The notes: generated by a model from the sequence alone, not told the origin. DNA of 64,000 nt from Cryptosporangium phraense (GCF_006912135.1 NZ_VIRS01000001.1:186001-250000), one strand, 5' to 3'. Positions 31,243 through 40,433 are shown, counted from the first letter of the stretch. A program made the numbers and translations.

Positions 31243-31270
31243 CCGGCCCGTCCGCACCAGCCGCGGAAGG

Positions 31271-31290
31271 CCCGTCCGTTCCGGACCGGG
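31271..31290. terminator. Hairpin between convergent genes
   Basis: Near-perfect inverted repeat, CCCGTCCG and CGGACCGGG with one extra base, loop TTC, in the gap between the deformylase and flavin reductase genes. No T-run, as usual in high-GC genomes. Confidence 0.4.
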
Positions 31291-31305
31291 CGCCCGGGTG
31301 ACCCG

Positions 31306-31788
31306 TCAGGTCAGGTGGCGGAAGCGGCTGCCGTGGAACACCAGCGGGCTCAGGTCGTGGTGGGCGTCGAGGTCCTGGACCCGCAGCACCACGATGTCGT
31401 GGTCACCGGCCCGCACCTCCTGGTCGATGCTCGTCTCGAACCACCCGCTGGCCTGCTCCAGCAGCACCGCGCCGTCGTCGGTGGCCCGCCACGACAGACC
31501 GGCGAACCGGTCCGCCGATTTGCCGGCCAGGCGGCGTCCGGCCTGTTCGAGCTCACCGCTGAGAATGCTGACGCCCAGCCGGCGGGCGTCGCGCAGCACC
31601 GGCCAGGTGGTCGACGTGTGGGCGACGCAGAACGACACCAGCGGCGGGTCGAGCGAGACCGACGTGAAGCTGCTCGCGAGCAGCCCGGCCGGGCGGTCGC
31701 CGAGCACCGCCGCCACCGCGACGACCCCGGACGGGAAGGCCCCGAACACGTGCCGGAGCCGGTGCGGATCGATGGCCAACGAGGTCAT
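31306..31788 (-). CDS. Flavin reductase (HpaC/FlaRed family)
   Basis: 160 residues from ATG 31788, four bases after the hydrolase stop; a GTG at 31803 overlapping that stop is possible. FMN-binding features: FGAFPSGVVAVAAVL near the start, ASSFTSVSLDPPLVSFCVAH, RLGVSILSGELEQAGRRLAG, and the C-terminal GDHDIVVLRVQDLDAH and SPLVFHGSRF. It supplies reduced FMN to the two flavin monooxygenases encoded further up the operon, which cannot reduce flavin themselves. Last gene of the ten-gene operon. Confidence 0.9.
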   Translation of the reverse strand: MTSLAIDPHRLRHVFGAFPSGVVAVAAVLGDRPAGLLASSFTSVSLDPPLVSFCVAHTSTTWPVLRDARRLGVSILSGELEQAGRRLAGKSADRFAGLSWRATDDGAVLLEQASGWFETSIDQEVRAGDHDIVVLRVQDLDAHHDLSPLVFHGSRFRHLT

Positions 31789-31792
31789 GCCC

Positions 31793-32485
31793 TCACCACG
31801 CACTGGATTCGACCGTGACGACCGGCACCAGCGACTCCCGCAGCGCCTCGAGGAACGTCACGATCTCCGCGGCCACCGACCGGTGCTGCAGGTCGTTGAG
31901 GACGTCGTGATGGCCGCCCCGCACCACCGCGAGCCGGGCCCGGGGCAGCGACTTGGCCGCGCCGGTCAGGGCGGCCCGGTCGGCGTACGGGTCGGCGTCA
32001 CCGACGAGCAGCAGGTGCGGGAGCTCGCTGGTGCTCCCGTAGACGGCGTCGAGCAGGTCGCTGGGGACGGCCGAGTCCAGCGCACCGGGCCGGAAGTCCG
32101 CATCCCCGCTCAGCACCCCGCGGTGGGTCGGACAGTGGGTGCGCGCGTCCAGCTCGGCGTCCCATCCGTCCGTGGTCTGAACACCGTAGCCGGGGAGCCC
32201 GGCCAGCACGACCGCGTCCACCCCCGGCAAGTCTCCGCGCGCCGCCGCCGCGCCCACCACGGCCGCCCCCAGGTCCGCCCCGATCAGCACGACCGGCGCC
32301 ACGAAGTCGTCCCCGAGGTCGGAGACGGCCGCGGCCGGTGGAAGGACCCGGACGTGGTAGGCGTCCGCGGCCAGCCGGGCGCCGAGGCGGCCGTAGCTGC
32401 GCTGCGTCTCTCCCCGGCCGGGCAGGATCAGGATCGTGCCCCGGGTGCGGAGCCCCGACGGCGCGCTGTAGTCGTGCTCGGACAT
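31793..32485 (-). CDS. Alpha/beta hydrolase
   Basis: 230 residues. RGTILILPGRGETQRSYGRL is the first strand and oxyanion loop; the nucleophile elbow reads VVLIGADLGAAVVGAA (Asp rather than Ser at the elbow position, which is unusual). LLLVGDADPYADRAAL holds the acid and VRGGHHDVLNDLQ the catalytic His pair. A nucleophilic Asp is known in haloalkane dehalogenases and epoxide hydrolases, so a dehalogenase- or epoxide-hydrolase-type reaction on the monooxygenase product is possible. It starts one base after the FAD-monooxygenase stop. Confidence 0.8.
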   Translation of the reverse strand: MSEHDYSAPSGLRTRGTILILPGRGETQRSYGRLGARLAADAYHVRVLPPAAAVSDLGDDFVAPVVLIGADLGAAVVGAAAARGDLPGVDAVVLAGLPGYGVQTTDGWDAELDARTHCPTHRGVLSGDADFRPGALDSAVPSDLLDAVYGSTSELPHLLLVGDADPYADRAALTGAAKSLPRARLAVVRGGHHDVLNDLQHRSVAAEIVTFLEALRESLVPVVTVESSAW

Positions 32486-32486
32486 G

Positions 32487-34157
32487 TCAGGCTCCTGCCA
32501 GTTCGGTGGTGAGGACGGCGGCCCGGGCCCCGAGGATCCGGTCGAGGACCGCGGCGGCCCCGCCGTCCGGGAGCTCCGCGCCGCGCCAGGCGACGTGCTG
32601 GTCGGGCCGGACGAGGACGTTCGCCGCCCCGTACAGCTCGCGGACCTGCGGATCGGTGAGGTGGACGACCGTGAACGGCAGCCGCCGTCCGGCCGCCTCG
32701 GCGGCGAACGCGGCCTCGACCGTGCGGTCGGCGGAGAGCACCAGCAGCGCGAACGCGTTCCCGATCCGGTCGTACAGCGTCCCGCCGTACGGGTCGACGA
32801 CGCCGTCGGGCGCGCGGTGTCCGGGCCGCGGGTCGTCCTCGTAGACGTCCGGACGCCAGCCCGGCTCGGTCTCCCGCTGACCGTCCTCGTACCAGACGAC
32901 GGCCGAGGCGTCGTAGCGCTCGTCGAACGTGACCCCGGACGCGTCCAGCCGGTCGGCGCCGATCCGGCGGGTGATCTCCTCGCGCCGGGCCACGGCCGAC
33001 TCGCTGACGTCGTCGTCGGCCGGTACCCCGATCCGGCGCACCGCGGCCAGCGTGGCCCGCCCGCGGACCGCCCGGGCCAGCGCGAACTCCGCGACCCGCC
33101 AGTTGTGCGGACGTCGCTCCTGGTCGTAGGAGTCGAGCAGCGCGTCGGGGGCCGAGCCGTCGAGCACCGCGGCGAGCTTCCAGCCGAGGTTCACGACGTC
33201 GCCGAAGCCCTCGCCGAGGTTGCCGCCGGGCGTGCGGACGTGGGCCGCGTCGCCGGCCAGCAGCACCCGGCCCGACCGGAACGTCCGGGCGATGCGGGTG
33301 GCCTCGTAGAACGTCGTCGCCGAGGCGATCTGGAGGTCGAGGTCGAACCCGAACGCGGCCCGCGCGGTGTCGAGCAGCTCCTGTTCGGACGGTTCGTGGT
33401 CCAGCGGGTACGGCCCGGCGTAGACCCGCCACTCCCGGGTGCTGACCGCGGCCAGGAACCCGGACGCCTTCTGGTTGAAGACGATGTTCGTGCCGCTGGG
33501 CGCCGGGCCGACGCGGTCGGAGATGTCGCCGGTGCGGACGATCAGCCGCAGGCGTTTCTCGGTGGCCCGCTCGCCGTCGCGCTCGATGCCGGCCAGGCGC
33601 CGGACCGTGCTGCTGCCGCCGTCCGCGCCGAGAACGTAGCGGGCCCGGATCGTCCGCCCGGAAACGACCGCGTCGATGCCGTCGGCGTGCTCGCGCAGCG
33701 CGGTGAGCGCGTGGCCGCCCGCGACCGGCACCCCGCGCGCGGCCAGGTGGTCGAGGAACACCTTCTGCAGCGCCGACTGTGGCCGGCGCAGGGCCTCCTC
33801 GGACGAGGGAGCCCGGCTGAACGACGGCGCCCGGTTCGGGGCCAGGTCGTGGCCGACCAGCGAGGTGACCAGCCGGATCCCGCGGTTCCACTCGGGCGGG
33901 AACGTCCACTCGTCGCGGATCTGCTGCAACAGCCCCCAGCGGCGGAAGTGCTCGACGACCCGAGGGGTGTGGCCCATCGCGCCGGCCCGGATCAGCGTCG
34001 CCTCCCGGGCCCGGTCGACGACCGCGACGCCGACCCCGCGGGCCGAGAGCTCGACGGCGGCCGACAGGCCCACCGGCCCGGCCCCCACGACCAGCACGTC
34101 GACGTCGGCCGGCGGCGCCACCGACGGGAAGCGGACGGTGTGGACGTCGCGGTTCAC
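32487..34157 (-). CDS. FAD-dependent aromatic monooxygenase (PheA/TfdB family)
   Basis: 556 residues, the length of phenol/resorcinol hydroxylases. Dinucleotide-binding VDVLVVGAGPVGLSAAVELS (about 19-38), the FAD/NAD motif VLGADGGSSTVRRLAG, the GD motif RVLLAGDAAHVRTPGGNLGE, GFGDVVNLGWKLAAVLDG, and a C-terminal thioredoxin-like dimer domain (FALLVLSADRTVE, NVLVRPDQHVAWRG). It hydroxylates an aromatic ring with NAD(P)H. The GTG at 34157 overlaps the stop of the LLM gene by four bases. It indicates that the operon's substrate has an aromatic part or is converted to one. Confidence 0.9.
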   Translation of the reverse strand: MNRDVHTVRFPSVAPPADVDVLVVGAGPVGLSAAVELSARGVGVAVVDRAREATLIRAGAMGHTPRVVEHFRRWGLLQQIRDEWTFPPEWNRGIRLVTSLVGHDLAPNRAPSFSRAPSSEEALRRPQSALQKVFLDHLAARGVPVAGGHALTALREHADGIDAVVSGRTIRARYVLGADGGSSTVRRLAGIERDGERATEKRLRLIVRTGDISDRVGPAPSGTNIVFNQKASGFLAAVSTREWRVYAGPYPLDHEPSEQELLDTARAAFGFDLDLQIASATTFYEATRIARTFRSGRVLLAGDAAHVRTPGGNLGEGFGDVVNLGWKLAAVLDGSAPDALLDSYDQERRPHNWRVAEFALARAVRGRATLAAVRRIGVPADDDVSESAVARREEITRRIGADRLDASGVTFDERYDASAVVWYEDGQRETEPGWRPDVYEDDPRPGHRAPDGVVDPYGGTLYDRIGNAFALLVLSADRTVEAAFAAEAAGRRLPFTVVHLTDPQVRELYGAANVLVRPDQHVAWRGAELPDGGAAAVLDRILGARAAVLTTELAGA

Positions 34158-35467
34158 GACGCGTACCGGTTCGCCGGGACCGGCAGCCCGAGGTGTCCGC
34201 GCAGGGTGTCGGCCTCGTAGGAGGTGCGGAACAGCTCCCGCTTCTGGAGCAGCGGAACCACCGACTCGACGAAGAACTCCAGCTCCTCCGACGTGCGGAA
34301 CGCGAGGTTGATCCCGTCGAACGTGTCGGCCGCGAACCACTGCTCGATCGTGTCGGCGACGGTCTGCGGCGAGCCGACGAACGGCGAGTGCTTGAACTCG
34401 TTGACGCTGTCGACGACCTGCCGCAGCGTGAGGTTCTCGCGCCGGGCCCGCTCGATGATCTTCGTCGCCCCGGTGCGTCCGCCCCGCTCGGCCAGGTGCG
34501 CGACGTCCGGGAACGGCCCGTCCGGGTCGTAGACGCTGAAGTCGTGGGCGCCGAAGCCCCGGCCGAGCAGGGCCAGGTTCCGCGCGAAGTCGTTGTCCTC
34601 GGCGAAGATCTCCCGCTCGCGCTCCCGGGCGGCGGCGTCGGTCGGGGCCACGACCGGGCCGCCGTGGATGAAGATCTTGATGTGGTCGGGGTCGCGCCCG
34701 GCCGCCGCGGTGCGTCGCTTGACGTCGGTGTAGTACTCGTGGGCGGCGTCGAGCGAGCTGCCCGGCGCGTAGATGCCCTCGGCCACGGCCGCGGCCAGGT
34801 TGCGCCCCTCCTCCGAGACCCCGGCCTGGAAGATCACCGGCTGTCCCTGCGGCGACCGCGAGAGGTTCAGCGGCCCGTCCACGCGGAAGTGCTCGCCGAC
34901 GTGGTTCAGCGCGTGCAGCTTCGTCGGGTCGAGGAACACGTCGCCCGACGCCGGGAACGCGTCGTCCTCGTAGGAGTCCCAGAGACCGCGGATCACCTCG
35001 ACGGCCTCCAGCGCGCGTCCGTAGCGGGTCGCGTAGTCGAGGTGCTCCTCGAGCCCGTAGTTGCGCGAGGTGCCGGTGTCGAAGCTGGTGACGACGTTCC
35101 AGCCGGCCCGGCCGCCGCTGATGTGGTCGAGCGACGCGAACCGGCGGGCCAGGTTGAACGGCGAGTTGTACGTCGAGCTCGCGGTGCCGACCAGGCCGAT
35201 GTGCGACGTGTGGACCGCGACCGCGGACAGCAGCGTCAGCGGCTCCAGCCGGTTCAGGTAGTGCGACGGATAGGTGCTGTTGATGAACTGGCTGTCGACG
35301 ATGAACAGCGCGTCGAACAGCGCCTCCTCGGCGAGCTGGGCCTGCCGGATGTAGTACCGGATGTCGATGCTGGCGTTCTTGGCGATCCGCGGGTCTTTCC
35401 ACAGACCGTGCTGGCCGGGGCCGCCGACACCGTAGGGATGCAGCGCGAGGTGGATCTGGCGGGGCAT
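34154..35467 (-). CDS. NtaA/SnaA/DszA-type flavin-dependent monooxygenase 1
   Basis: 437 residues of the LLM (luciferase-like) class. Opening IHLALHPYGVGGPGQHGLW, VDSQFINSTYPSHYL, RLEPLTLLSAVAVHTSHIGL, then SLDHISGGRAGWNVVTSFDT and YGLEEHLDYATRYGRALEAV with the WDSYEDDAF stretch, and the late FRTSYEADTLRGHLGLP tail typical of this subfamily. These enzymes use FMNH2 supplied by a separate reductase to cleave C-S or C-N bonds or to hydroxylate aminopolycarboxylates and organosulfur compounds. It is about 55-60% identical by eye to monooxygenase 2 in these blocks. Confidence 0.92.
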   Translation of the reverse strand: MPRQIHLALHPYGVGGPGQHGLWKDPRIAKNASIDIRYYIRQAQLAEEALFDALFIVDSQFINSTYPSHYLNRLEPLTLLSAVAVHTSHIGLVGTASSTYNSPFNLARRFASLDHISGGRAGWNVVTSFDTGTSRNYGLEEHLDYATRYGRALEAVEVIRGLWDSYEDDAFPASGDVFLDPTKLHALNHVGEHFRVDGPLNLSRSPQGQPVIFQAGVSEEGRNLAAAVAEGIYAPGSSLDAAHEYYTDVKRRTAAAGRDPDHIKIFIHGGPVVAPTDAAAREREREIFAEDNDFARNLALLGRGFGAHDFSVYDPDGPFPDVAHLAERGGRTGATKIIERARRENLTLRQVVDSVNEFKHSPFVGSPQTVADTIEQWFAADTFDGINLAFRTSEELEFFVESVVPLLQKRELFRTSYEADTLRGHLGLPVPANRYAS

Positions 35468-35479
35468 GGAACCTCCCGA

Positions 35480-36277
35480 TCAGGCGTGCAGGAGCGCGCG
35501 GAGCTCTTCGCGACCGGCCCGGTCGGCCGCGGCCGACCGCAGCGTCGGGACCGAGCGCACGAGGAGCTGGGTGTAGGGGTGTTCGGGCGCGGTGACGACC
35601 CGCCGGGCCGGCCCGTCCTCGACGAGCTCGCCCTGGTACATCACGGCGATCCGGTCGGCGACACCGACGACCGACCCGAGGTCGTGGGAGATGAAGATCT
35701 GCGCGGTCGGCAGGCCCTTGAGGATCTCCAGGATCTGGACGCGGTTCGCGGAGTCGAGCGCGCTGACCGGTTCGTCGAGGATGAGCAGGGCCGGGTCGGT
35801 GATCAGGGCCCGGGCGACCGCGACGCGCTGCCGCTGGCCACCGGAGATCGCGCTGGGCAGCCGGTCGAGCAGGTCCTCGTCCAGCCGGACGCGCTCCAGC
35901 AGATGGCGGGCCCGGGAGGTCGCCTCGTCACGGTTCACGCCCCGGACCAGCAGGGGCTCGATCAGCGACTCCTCGACGGTCAGGTCCGGGTCGAGGCTGC
36001 GCAGCGGGTCCTGGAAGACGTACTGGACGACGCCCCGGCGCCGGAACGCCCGCCAGTGCCGGGAGCGGAACCCGGTCACGTCGGCCCCGTCGACCAGGAC
36101 CGTTCCGGACGACGCGGGCACCAGCCCGAGCACGGCGCGGGCCAGCGTCGACTTGCCCGACCCGGTCTCGCCGATCACGCCGACGGTCTCGCCCGGCTCC
36201 ACCCGGAGCGAGACGTTCCGCAGCGCGTGATGACGCCGGTAGTGGACGTTCAGGCCGGTGATCTCAAGCAGTGGCAC
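35480..36277 (-). CDS. ABC transporter ATPase (Dpp/Opp F-type)
   Basis: 265 residues. Walker A GETGSGKSTLAR (about 34-45), the Q loop VVQYVFQDPLRS, signature SGGQRQRVAVAR, Walker B ALLILDEPVSALDS and the switch ISHDLG. The D/F pair of ATPases in peptide/nickel importers is recognisable from the DPLRSLDP Q-loop context. It overlaps the other ATPase gene by 14 bases. Together with two permeases and a lipoprotein it makes a complete importer of the peptide/nickel/opine class; the substrate is probably the compound the monooxygenases degrade. Confidence 0.93.
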   Translation of the reverse strand: MPLLEITGLNVHYRRHHALRNVSLRVEPGETVGVIGETGSGKSTLARAVLGLVPASSGTVLVDGADVTGFRSRHWRAFRRRGVVQYVFQDPLRSLDPDLTVEESLIEPLLVRGVNRDEATSRARHLLERVRLDEDLLDRLPSAISGGQRQRVAVARALITDPALLILDEPVSALDSANRVQILEILKGLPTAQIFISHDLGSVVGVADRIAVMYQGELVEDGPARRVVTAPEHPYTQLLVRSVPTLRSAAADRAGREELRALLHA

Positions 36278-37079
36278 GGGTCGACTCCAGGTACTTGTCC
36301 AGGCCGTACTGCTCGTGCTCGGCGATGAGCAGCCGGGTGTACTCGTGCTGCGGGTCGTGCAGCACGTCGCTCGTCGTGCCCCGCTCGACGACCTCGCCGT
36401 CGCGCAGCACCAGCACTTCGTCGCAGACCTGGGCGATCACGGCCAGGTCGTGGGAGACCACGAGCAGCGCCAGCCCGTTCCGTTCCCGCAGGTCGGCCAG
36501 GAGGTCGAGGATCTCGGCCTGGACGATGACGTCGAGCGCGGTGGTGGCCTCGTCGGCGATGAGCACGGCCGGGTCGGCCGCGATCGCCGCGGCGATCAGC
36601 ACCCGCTGCAGCATCCCGCCGGAGAGCTCGTAGGTGTACTGCTGGTAGACCAGCGCCGGGTTGCGCAGGTGGACCGCGGCCAGCAGCTCGAGCGTGCGCC
36701 GGCGCGCCTCCCGGCGCGAGACCCGCAGCTTGACCCGGACGACCTCGGCGATCTGCGCCCCGACCCGGATCGACGGGTTCAGGTACGACGCCGGGTCCTG
36801 GAACACCGCGCTGATCGTCGACCCGCGCAGCCCGGTCCAGTCGGCGTCCGACAACCCGGTGATGTCCCGGCCGCCGATCTCGACCGAGCCGGAGGTGATC
36901 GCGAAGTGCTCGGGGAGGATGCCGAGCGCGGCCCGGCAGGTCAGCGTCTTGCCGCTGCCGGACTCGCCGACGATGCCGACGACCCGGCCGGGCGTCAGGT
37001 CGAACGAGATGCCGTGCACGATCTCGCGGTCGTGGACGTAGTCGTGGATGTGAAGGTCCCGGACGGACAGTGCGGTCAT
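36264..37079 (-). CDS. ABC transporter ATPase (Dpp/Opp D-type)
   Basis: 271 residues from ATG 37079, overlapping the permease stop by four bases. Walker A GESGSGKTLTCRAALG (about 39-54), Q loop VFQDPASYLNP, signature YELSGGMLQRVLIAAAIA, Walker B AVLIADEATTALDVIVQAEI and switch VVSHDLAVIAQ. The C-terminal family extension (HDPQHEYTRLLIAE) marks the peptide/nickel-type subfamily. Partner of the 35480-36277 ATPase. Confidence 0.93.
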   Translation of the reverse strand: MTALSVRDLHIHDYVHDREIVHGISFDLTPGRVVGIVGESGSGKTLTCRAALGILPEHFAITSGSVEIGGRDITGLSDADWTGLRGSTISAVFQDPASYLNPSIRVGAQIAEVVRVKLRVSRREARRRTLELLAAVHLRNPALVYQQYTYELSGGMLQRVLIAAAIAADPAVLIADEATTALDVIVQAEILDLLADLRERNGLALLVVSHDLAVIAQVCDEVLVLRDGEVVERGTTSDVLHDPQHEYTRLLIAEHEQYGLDKYLESTRATA

Positions 37080-37918
37080 CGGACCTGTGCCGCCTTCCTC
37101 GCGTCGACCAGAGCTCGTCCGGCCGCCCCGGACACGTCGCGGATCGCGTCGGCCAGAAGGTTGGAGGCCCAGACCGTCGCCATGATCAGCAGGGCCGGCG
37201 CAGCCGGCGCGAACGGCCGGTAGTGCAGGTAGTTGAGGTCGGAGGCGAGCAGACCGCCCCAGGTCGGCGCGGGTGGCTGCACGCCGATGCCGAGGAACGT
37301 GAGGCTGGAGACGATGATGAAGCCGAGGCCGATGGTCTGGGCCAGCGCGACCGCGACCGGCGGGAGCACCTTGGCCCAGACGTGCCTGCGGACGATCCAC
37401 CCGATCGACGCGCCGGAGATCCGCGCCGCCTCCACGTACTGCGAGTGCGCGACCGACATCGTGGCCGCCCGCGTCACCCGGTAGAACAGCGGCGAGACGA
37501 GGACGCCGGTGACGACCATGGCCTGGGTGAGCCCGTTGCCCAGCAGCGCGGTGACGGCCACCGCGAAGACCAGGAACGGCAGGGCGACGAGCGTGTCGGC
37601 CAGCCGGAGCGTCGTCCACTCGAAGACCCGTCCGAGCAGGACCGACAGCAGGCCGGGGACGGTTCCCACGACGAGCGCGACCAGCGCGACGAGCACCGAA
37701 CCGACGACGCTGTCGCGCGAGCCCTCGAGCAACCGGCTGAAGACGTCGCGGCCGAGGTAGTCGGTGCCGAGCCAGTGGTCGCCGGAGACGCCGAGGAGCG
37801 GGGTCGTGGTCGCCCGGTCGGGCGCCACCAGCGGGCCGGCGATCGCGAGCAGCGCGACGACCGACAGGATCACGAGCGCGATGCGGCCGGCCCGGAGGGC
37901 GAGAACACGACGGACCAT
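37076..37918 (-). CDS. ABC transporter permease (DppC-like)
   Basis: 280 residues, six membrane segments (IALVILSVVALLAIAGPLV; SVLVALVALVVGTVPGLLSV; TLVALPFLVFAVAVTALLG; VVTGVLVSPLFYRVT; LAQTIGLGFIIVSSLTFLGI; PALLIMATVWASNLLADAI). The EAA coupling loop sits around YVEAARISGASIGWIVRRHV, and GIGVQPPAPTWGGLLASDL is the conserved PxxPxWG stretch after it. Second permease of the importer; stops in a four-base overlap with the ATPase gene. Confidence 0.92.
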   Translation of the reverse strand: MVRRVLALRAGRIALVILSVVALLAIAGPLVAPDRATTTPLLGVSGDHWLGTDYLGRDVFSRLLEGSRDSVVGSVLVALVALVVGTVPGLLSVLLGRVFEWTTLRLADTLVALPFLVFAVAVTALLGNGLTQAMVVTGVLVSPLFYRVTRAATMSVAHSQYVEAARISGASIGWIVRRHVWAKVLPPVAVALAQTIGLGFIIVSSLTFLGIGVQPPAPTWGGLLASDLNYLHYRPFAPAAPALLIMATVWASNLLADAIRDVSGAAGRALVDARKAAQVR

Positions 37919-37921
37919 CGC

Positions 37922-38953
37922 TCACACCCCCCGGTGCGCGGCCGGCGTGATCCGGCCGAGCACGAGGTTGACGATCAGGTTGAAGCTCACGACCAGCACG
38001 ATCGAGACGACCAGCACGCCCTGCACCTCGGGCACGTCGCCGGCCTGGGCGGCGTCGTTCGCGAACCGGCCGAAGCCCTGCAGGCCGAAGATCCACTCGG
38101 TGACGACCGAGGCGCCGATGATGACCGGGAACTTCAGGCCGAGGACGGCCAGCGCCGGCCCGACGCCGTTGGGCAGGACGTGCCGGAAGAAGATCCGGCG
38201 ACGCCCGAGCCCGCGGACCACCGCCCCGGTGACGTAGTTCTCCGAGTACGCCCCGACCAGCCCGGCGCGCAGCTGCCGGGCCACGTCGGCGATCGCGTCG
38301 AAGCTCAGCGCGAGCGCGGGCAGCAGCAGGTGCGAGAACCACGGCGAGATGCCGACGCCGAACGGCACGTAGCCGCCGGACGGGAACCAGCCGAGCCCGA
38401 CCGCGAAGATCTCGACGAGCAGGATCCCGATGACGAACGGCGGCATGATCGAGAACAGCGTCAGCACGGCGGTGATCGACCGGTCGATCCAGGTGCCGCG
38501 CCGGAGCGCGGCCAGCGCTCCGAACGCGAACCCGAAGACGACGCCGATGACCATCGCCAGCGTGGCCACCGACAGGCTGATCGCCAGCCCCTCGGCGATC
38601 AGCGTCGTGACGTCGACCCCGTTGGTCCAGCTGCGCCCGAGGTCGCCGTGGAGGACGTCGCCCAGCCAGTGCCAGTACTGGACGAGGAACGGCTGGTCGA
38701 GGCCCCACTCGTGCTCGATCCGGGCCACCGCCTCCGGGGTGGCCTCCTCGCCCAGCTGGCTGTGCGCCGGGCTCAGCCCGCTCAGCGCCCGCAGCGCGAA
38801 CGTCACGAACGTCGCCACCAGGAAGACCGGCACGAAGATCGCGAGCGAGCGGGCGACGGTGACCAGGACCTGGACGGCGCCCCGCCGCAGGGTGAGGCCG
38901 GGAGCGGCGTCGATCACCGCGGGGGCGGCGTCGACGACCGCGACGCTAGCCAT
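37922..38953 (-). CDS. ABC transporter permease (DppB-like)
   Basis: 343 residues with an unusually long N-terminal extension (~30 residues, AAPAVIDAAPGLTLRRG) before the first membrane helix (LAIFVPVFLVATFVTFALRA). The hallmark LGLDQPFLVQYWHWLGDVLH-type loop is present (WGLDQPFLVQYWHWLGDVLH), with six segments and the coupling loop VTGAVVRGLGRRRIFFRHVL. It overlaps the binding-protein gene by eight bases and is 3 bp from the second permease. Confidence 0.92.
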   Translation of the reverse strand: MASVAVVDAAPAVIDAAPGLTLRRGAVQVLVTVARSLAIFVPVFLVATFVTFALRALSGLSPAHSQLGEEATPEAVARIEHEWGLDQPFLVQYWHWLGDVLHGDLGRSWTNGVDVTTLIAEGLAISLSVATLAMVIGVVFGFAFGALAALRRGTWIDRSITAVLTLFSIMPPFVIGILLVEIFAVGLGWFPSGGYVPFGVGISPWFSHLLLPALALSFDAIADVARQLRAGLVGAYSENYVTGAVVRGLGRRRIFFRHVLPNGVGPALAVLGLKFPVIIGASVVTEWIFGLQGFGRFANDAAQAGDVPEVQGVLVVSIVLVVSFNLIVNLVLGRITPAAHRGV

Positions 38954-40433
38954 TGTCGATCCGCACGCCGGTCCAGTCGAGGTGGCCGGGGTTGGCCGGC
39001 AGCGCCGAGAGCGCCTTGCTCTTGGCCAGCAGGTTCGGTGAGGAGTAGGTGAAGACCAGCGCCTTGCTCTCCAGCCCGGCCCGGGTGGCGGCCTGCAGCG
39101 TGGTCGCGTACTGCGGGGAGTCCAGCGGGGTCTGCCGGACCTTCGCCGCCGCGGCCTCGAACCCGGACGGCTCGTACGGCGAGCTCAGGTTGAGCGGCCC
39201 GTTCGGCCCGAAGTGCGCGGTGAGCGTCTGCAGAGCCGAGTCGCGGCCGGTCGTCCCGTACAGCGACAGCGTCAGATCCTTGGCGAAGAACGGCGTCGCC
39301 CAGTTCTTGTCGACCTTGATGTCGATCGTGATCCCGACCGCGGCCAGCTGGGACTGGACGATCTCGGCCTGCGGGTCGGCGTTCGGGATGACCAGCGTCA
39401 GCTTGATCTTCGGAATGCCCTTCAGCAGTTCCCGGGACTTGGCCGGGTCGTACGGGTACTTGTCCGTCGACTGCGGGTCGTAGGCGACGTACCCCTTCGG
39501 GAACGGCTGGTCGGTCGACTCGCCGTACCCGAACCCGAGCTTGTCGACGAACTCCTGACGGTTGATCGCGTACCGGACCGCGTCGACGACCTTGGGGTTC
39601 GTGAACGGGGCCTTGTTGATGTTGATGCTGATGTTGTTCGCGTTGAACCCGGGCTGCACGAACACGTCCAGGTCGGCGTCCTTGGCCGCCTTGGCGTTGT
39701 TCGGCGTGATGTCGGCGAAGTTGTAGACGCCGGTCTGCAGGCCGGAGACCACGGTGGCCGCGTCCGGGGCGGAGACCAGCTCGACGTTGTCGAGGTGGAT
39801 GTTCTTCGCGTCCCAGTAGTCGGGGTTCTTCTTCAGCACGGCCTTGGTGCCGGGGATCAGCTGGGTCACGATGAACGGCCCGGCGCCGACCGGACGCTGG
39901 TCGAGCGTCTCGGGGTCGCTCTTCGGGCTGGCGATCTGGAGCACGCGCTCACCGAACAGCAGCGGGATCTGGTAGTCGGTCTGCGTGAGGTGCACGACCG
40001 CGTCCAGGTCGCCGCTCGTCGTCACCGACTTGATCGACGTCAGGTCGCCGAAGAGCGCGGAGTTCTTCTGGGTCTTGGCCCGGTCGATCGCGGCCTTCAC
40101 CGCGGCCGCGTTCACCGGCGTCCCGTCGCTGAACTTGAGGCCCTCCCGGAGGTGGAACGTCACCTCGTCGCCGGTGTCGTTGTACTTCCAGCTCTCGGCC
40201 AGGTCGGGGACCGCGTTGCCCTTCTCGTCGGTCTTGGTCAGCGACGCGTAGACGAGCGCGAGCTCGCGGAACTGCGCGCCGCTGCCCGAGACGACCGGGT
40301 CCCAGTGCGTCGGGAAGTAGGACGTGGCCCACTTCAGCGTGGCCGTGCCGTCGCCGGAGGCGCCGGTCCCGCCGCCGGCGCAGGCGCCCAGCACGAGGGT
40401 GAGCACGACTGCGAGGGCTAAGCGGATCCGCAT
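38946..40433 (-). CDS. ABC transporter substrate-binding lipoprotein (family 5)
   Basis: 495 residues counted from ATG 40433 (GGAAGAGAA upstream; an ATG at 40466 is an artefact of the open frame). Signal peptide with lipobox LVLGAC, then WATSYFPTHWDPVVSGSGAQ, the family-5 landmark LAESWKYNDTGDEVTFHLRE and FSDGTPVNAAAVKAAID, GAGPFIVTQLIPGTKAVLKK and NAFRDPLRY-like NPKVVDAVRYAINRQEFVD. It binds the substrate outside the membrane; peptides, nickel chelates, opines and sulfonates are all known ligands of the family. 29 bp downstream of monooxygenase 2. Confidence 0.92.
   Translation of the reverse strand: MRIRLALAVVLTLVLGACAGGGTGASGDGTATLKWATSYFPTHWDPVVSGSGAQFRELALVYASLTKTDEKGNAVPDLAESWKYNDTGDEVTFHLREGLKFSDGTPVNAAAVKAAIDRAKTQKNSALFGDLTSIKSVTTSGDLDAVVHLTQTDYQIPLLFGERVLQIASPKSDPETLDQRPVGAGPFIVTQLIPGTKAVLKKNPDYWDAKNIHLDNVELVSAPDAATVVSGLQTGVYNFADITPNNAKAAKDADLDVFVQPGFNANNISININKAPFTNPKVVDAVRYAINRQEFVDKLGFGYGESTDQPFPKGYVAYDPQSTDKYPYDPAKSRELLKGIPKIKLTLVIPNADPQAEIVQSQLAAVGITIDIKVDKNWATPFFAKDLTLSLYGTTGRDSALQTLTAHFGPNGPLNLSSPYEPSGFEAAAAKVRQTPLDSPQYATTLQAATRAGLESKALVFTYSSPNLLAKSKALSALPANPGHLDWTGVRIDNG

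Noticed and set aside
34193-36328. 711-codon plus-strand ORF
   Set aside because: Antisense to the LLM and ABC ATPase genes, which carry clear catalytic motifs; the plus frame has repetitive V/D/R/G composition typical of shadows.
37070-39052. 660-codon plus-strand ORF
   Set aside because: Antisense to the two ABC permeases; Asp/Arg/Gln-rich shadow with no fold features.
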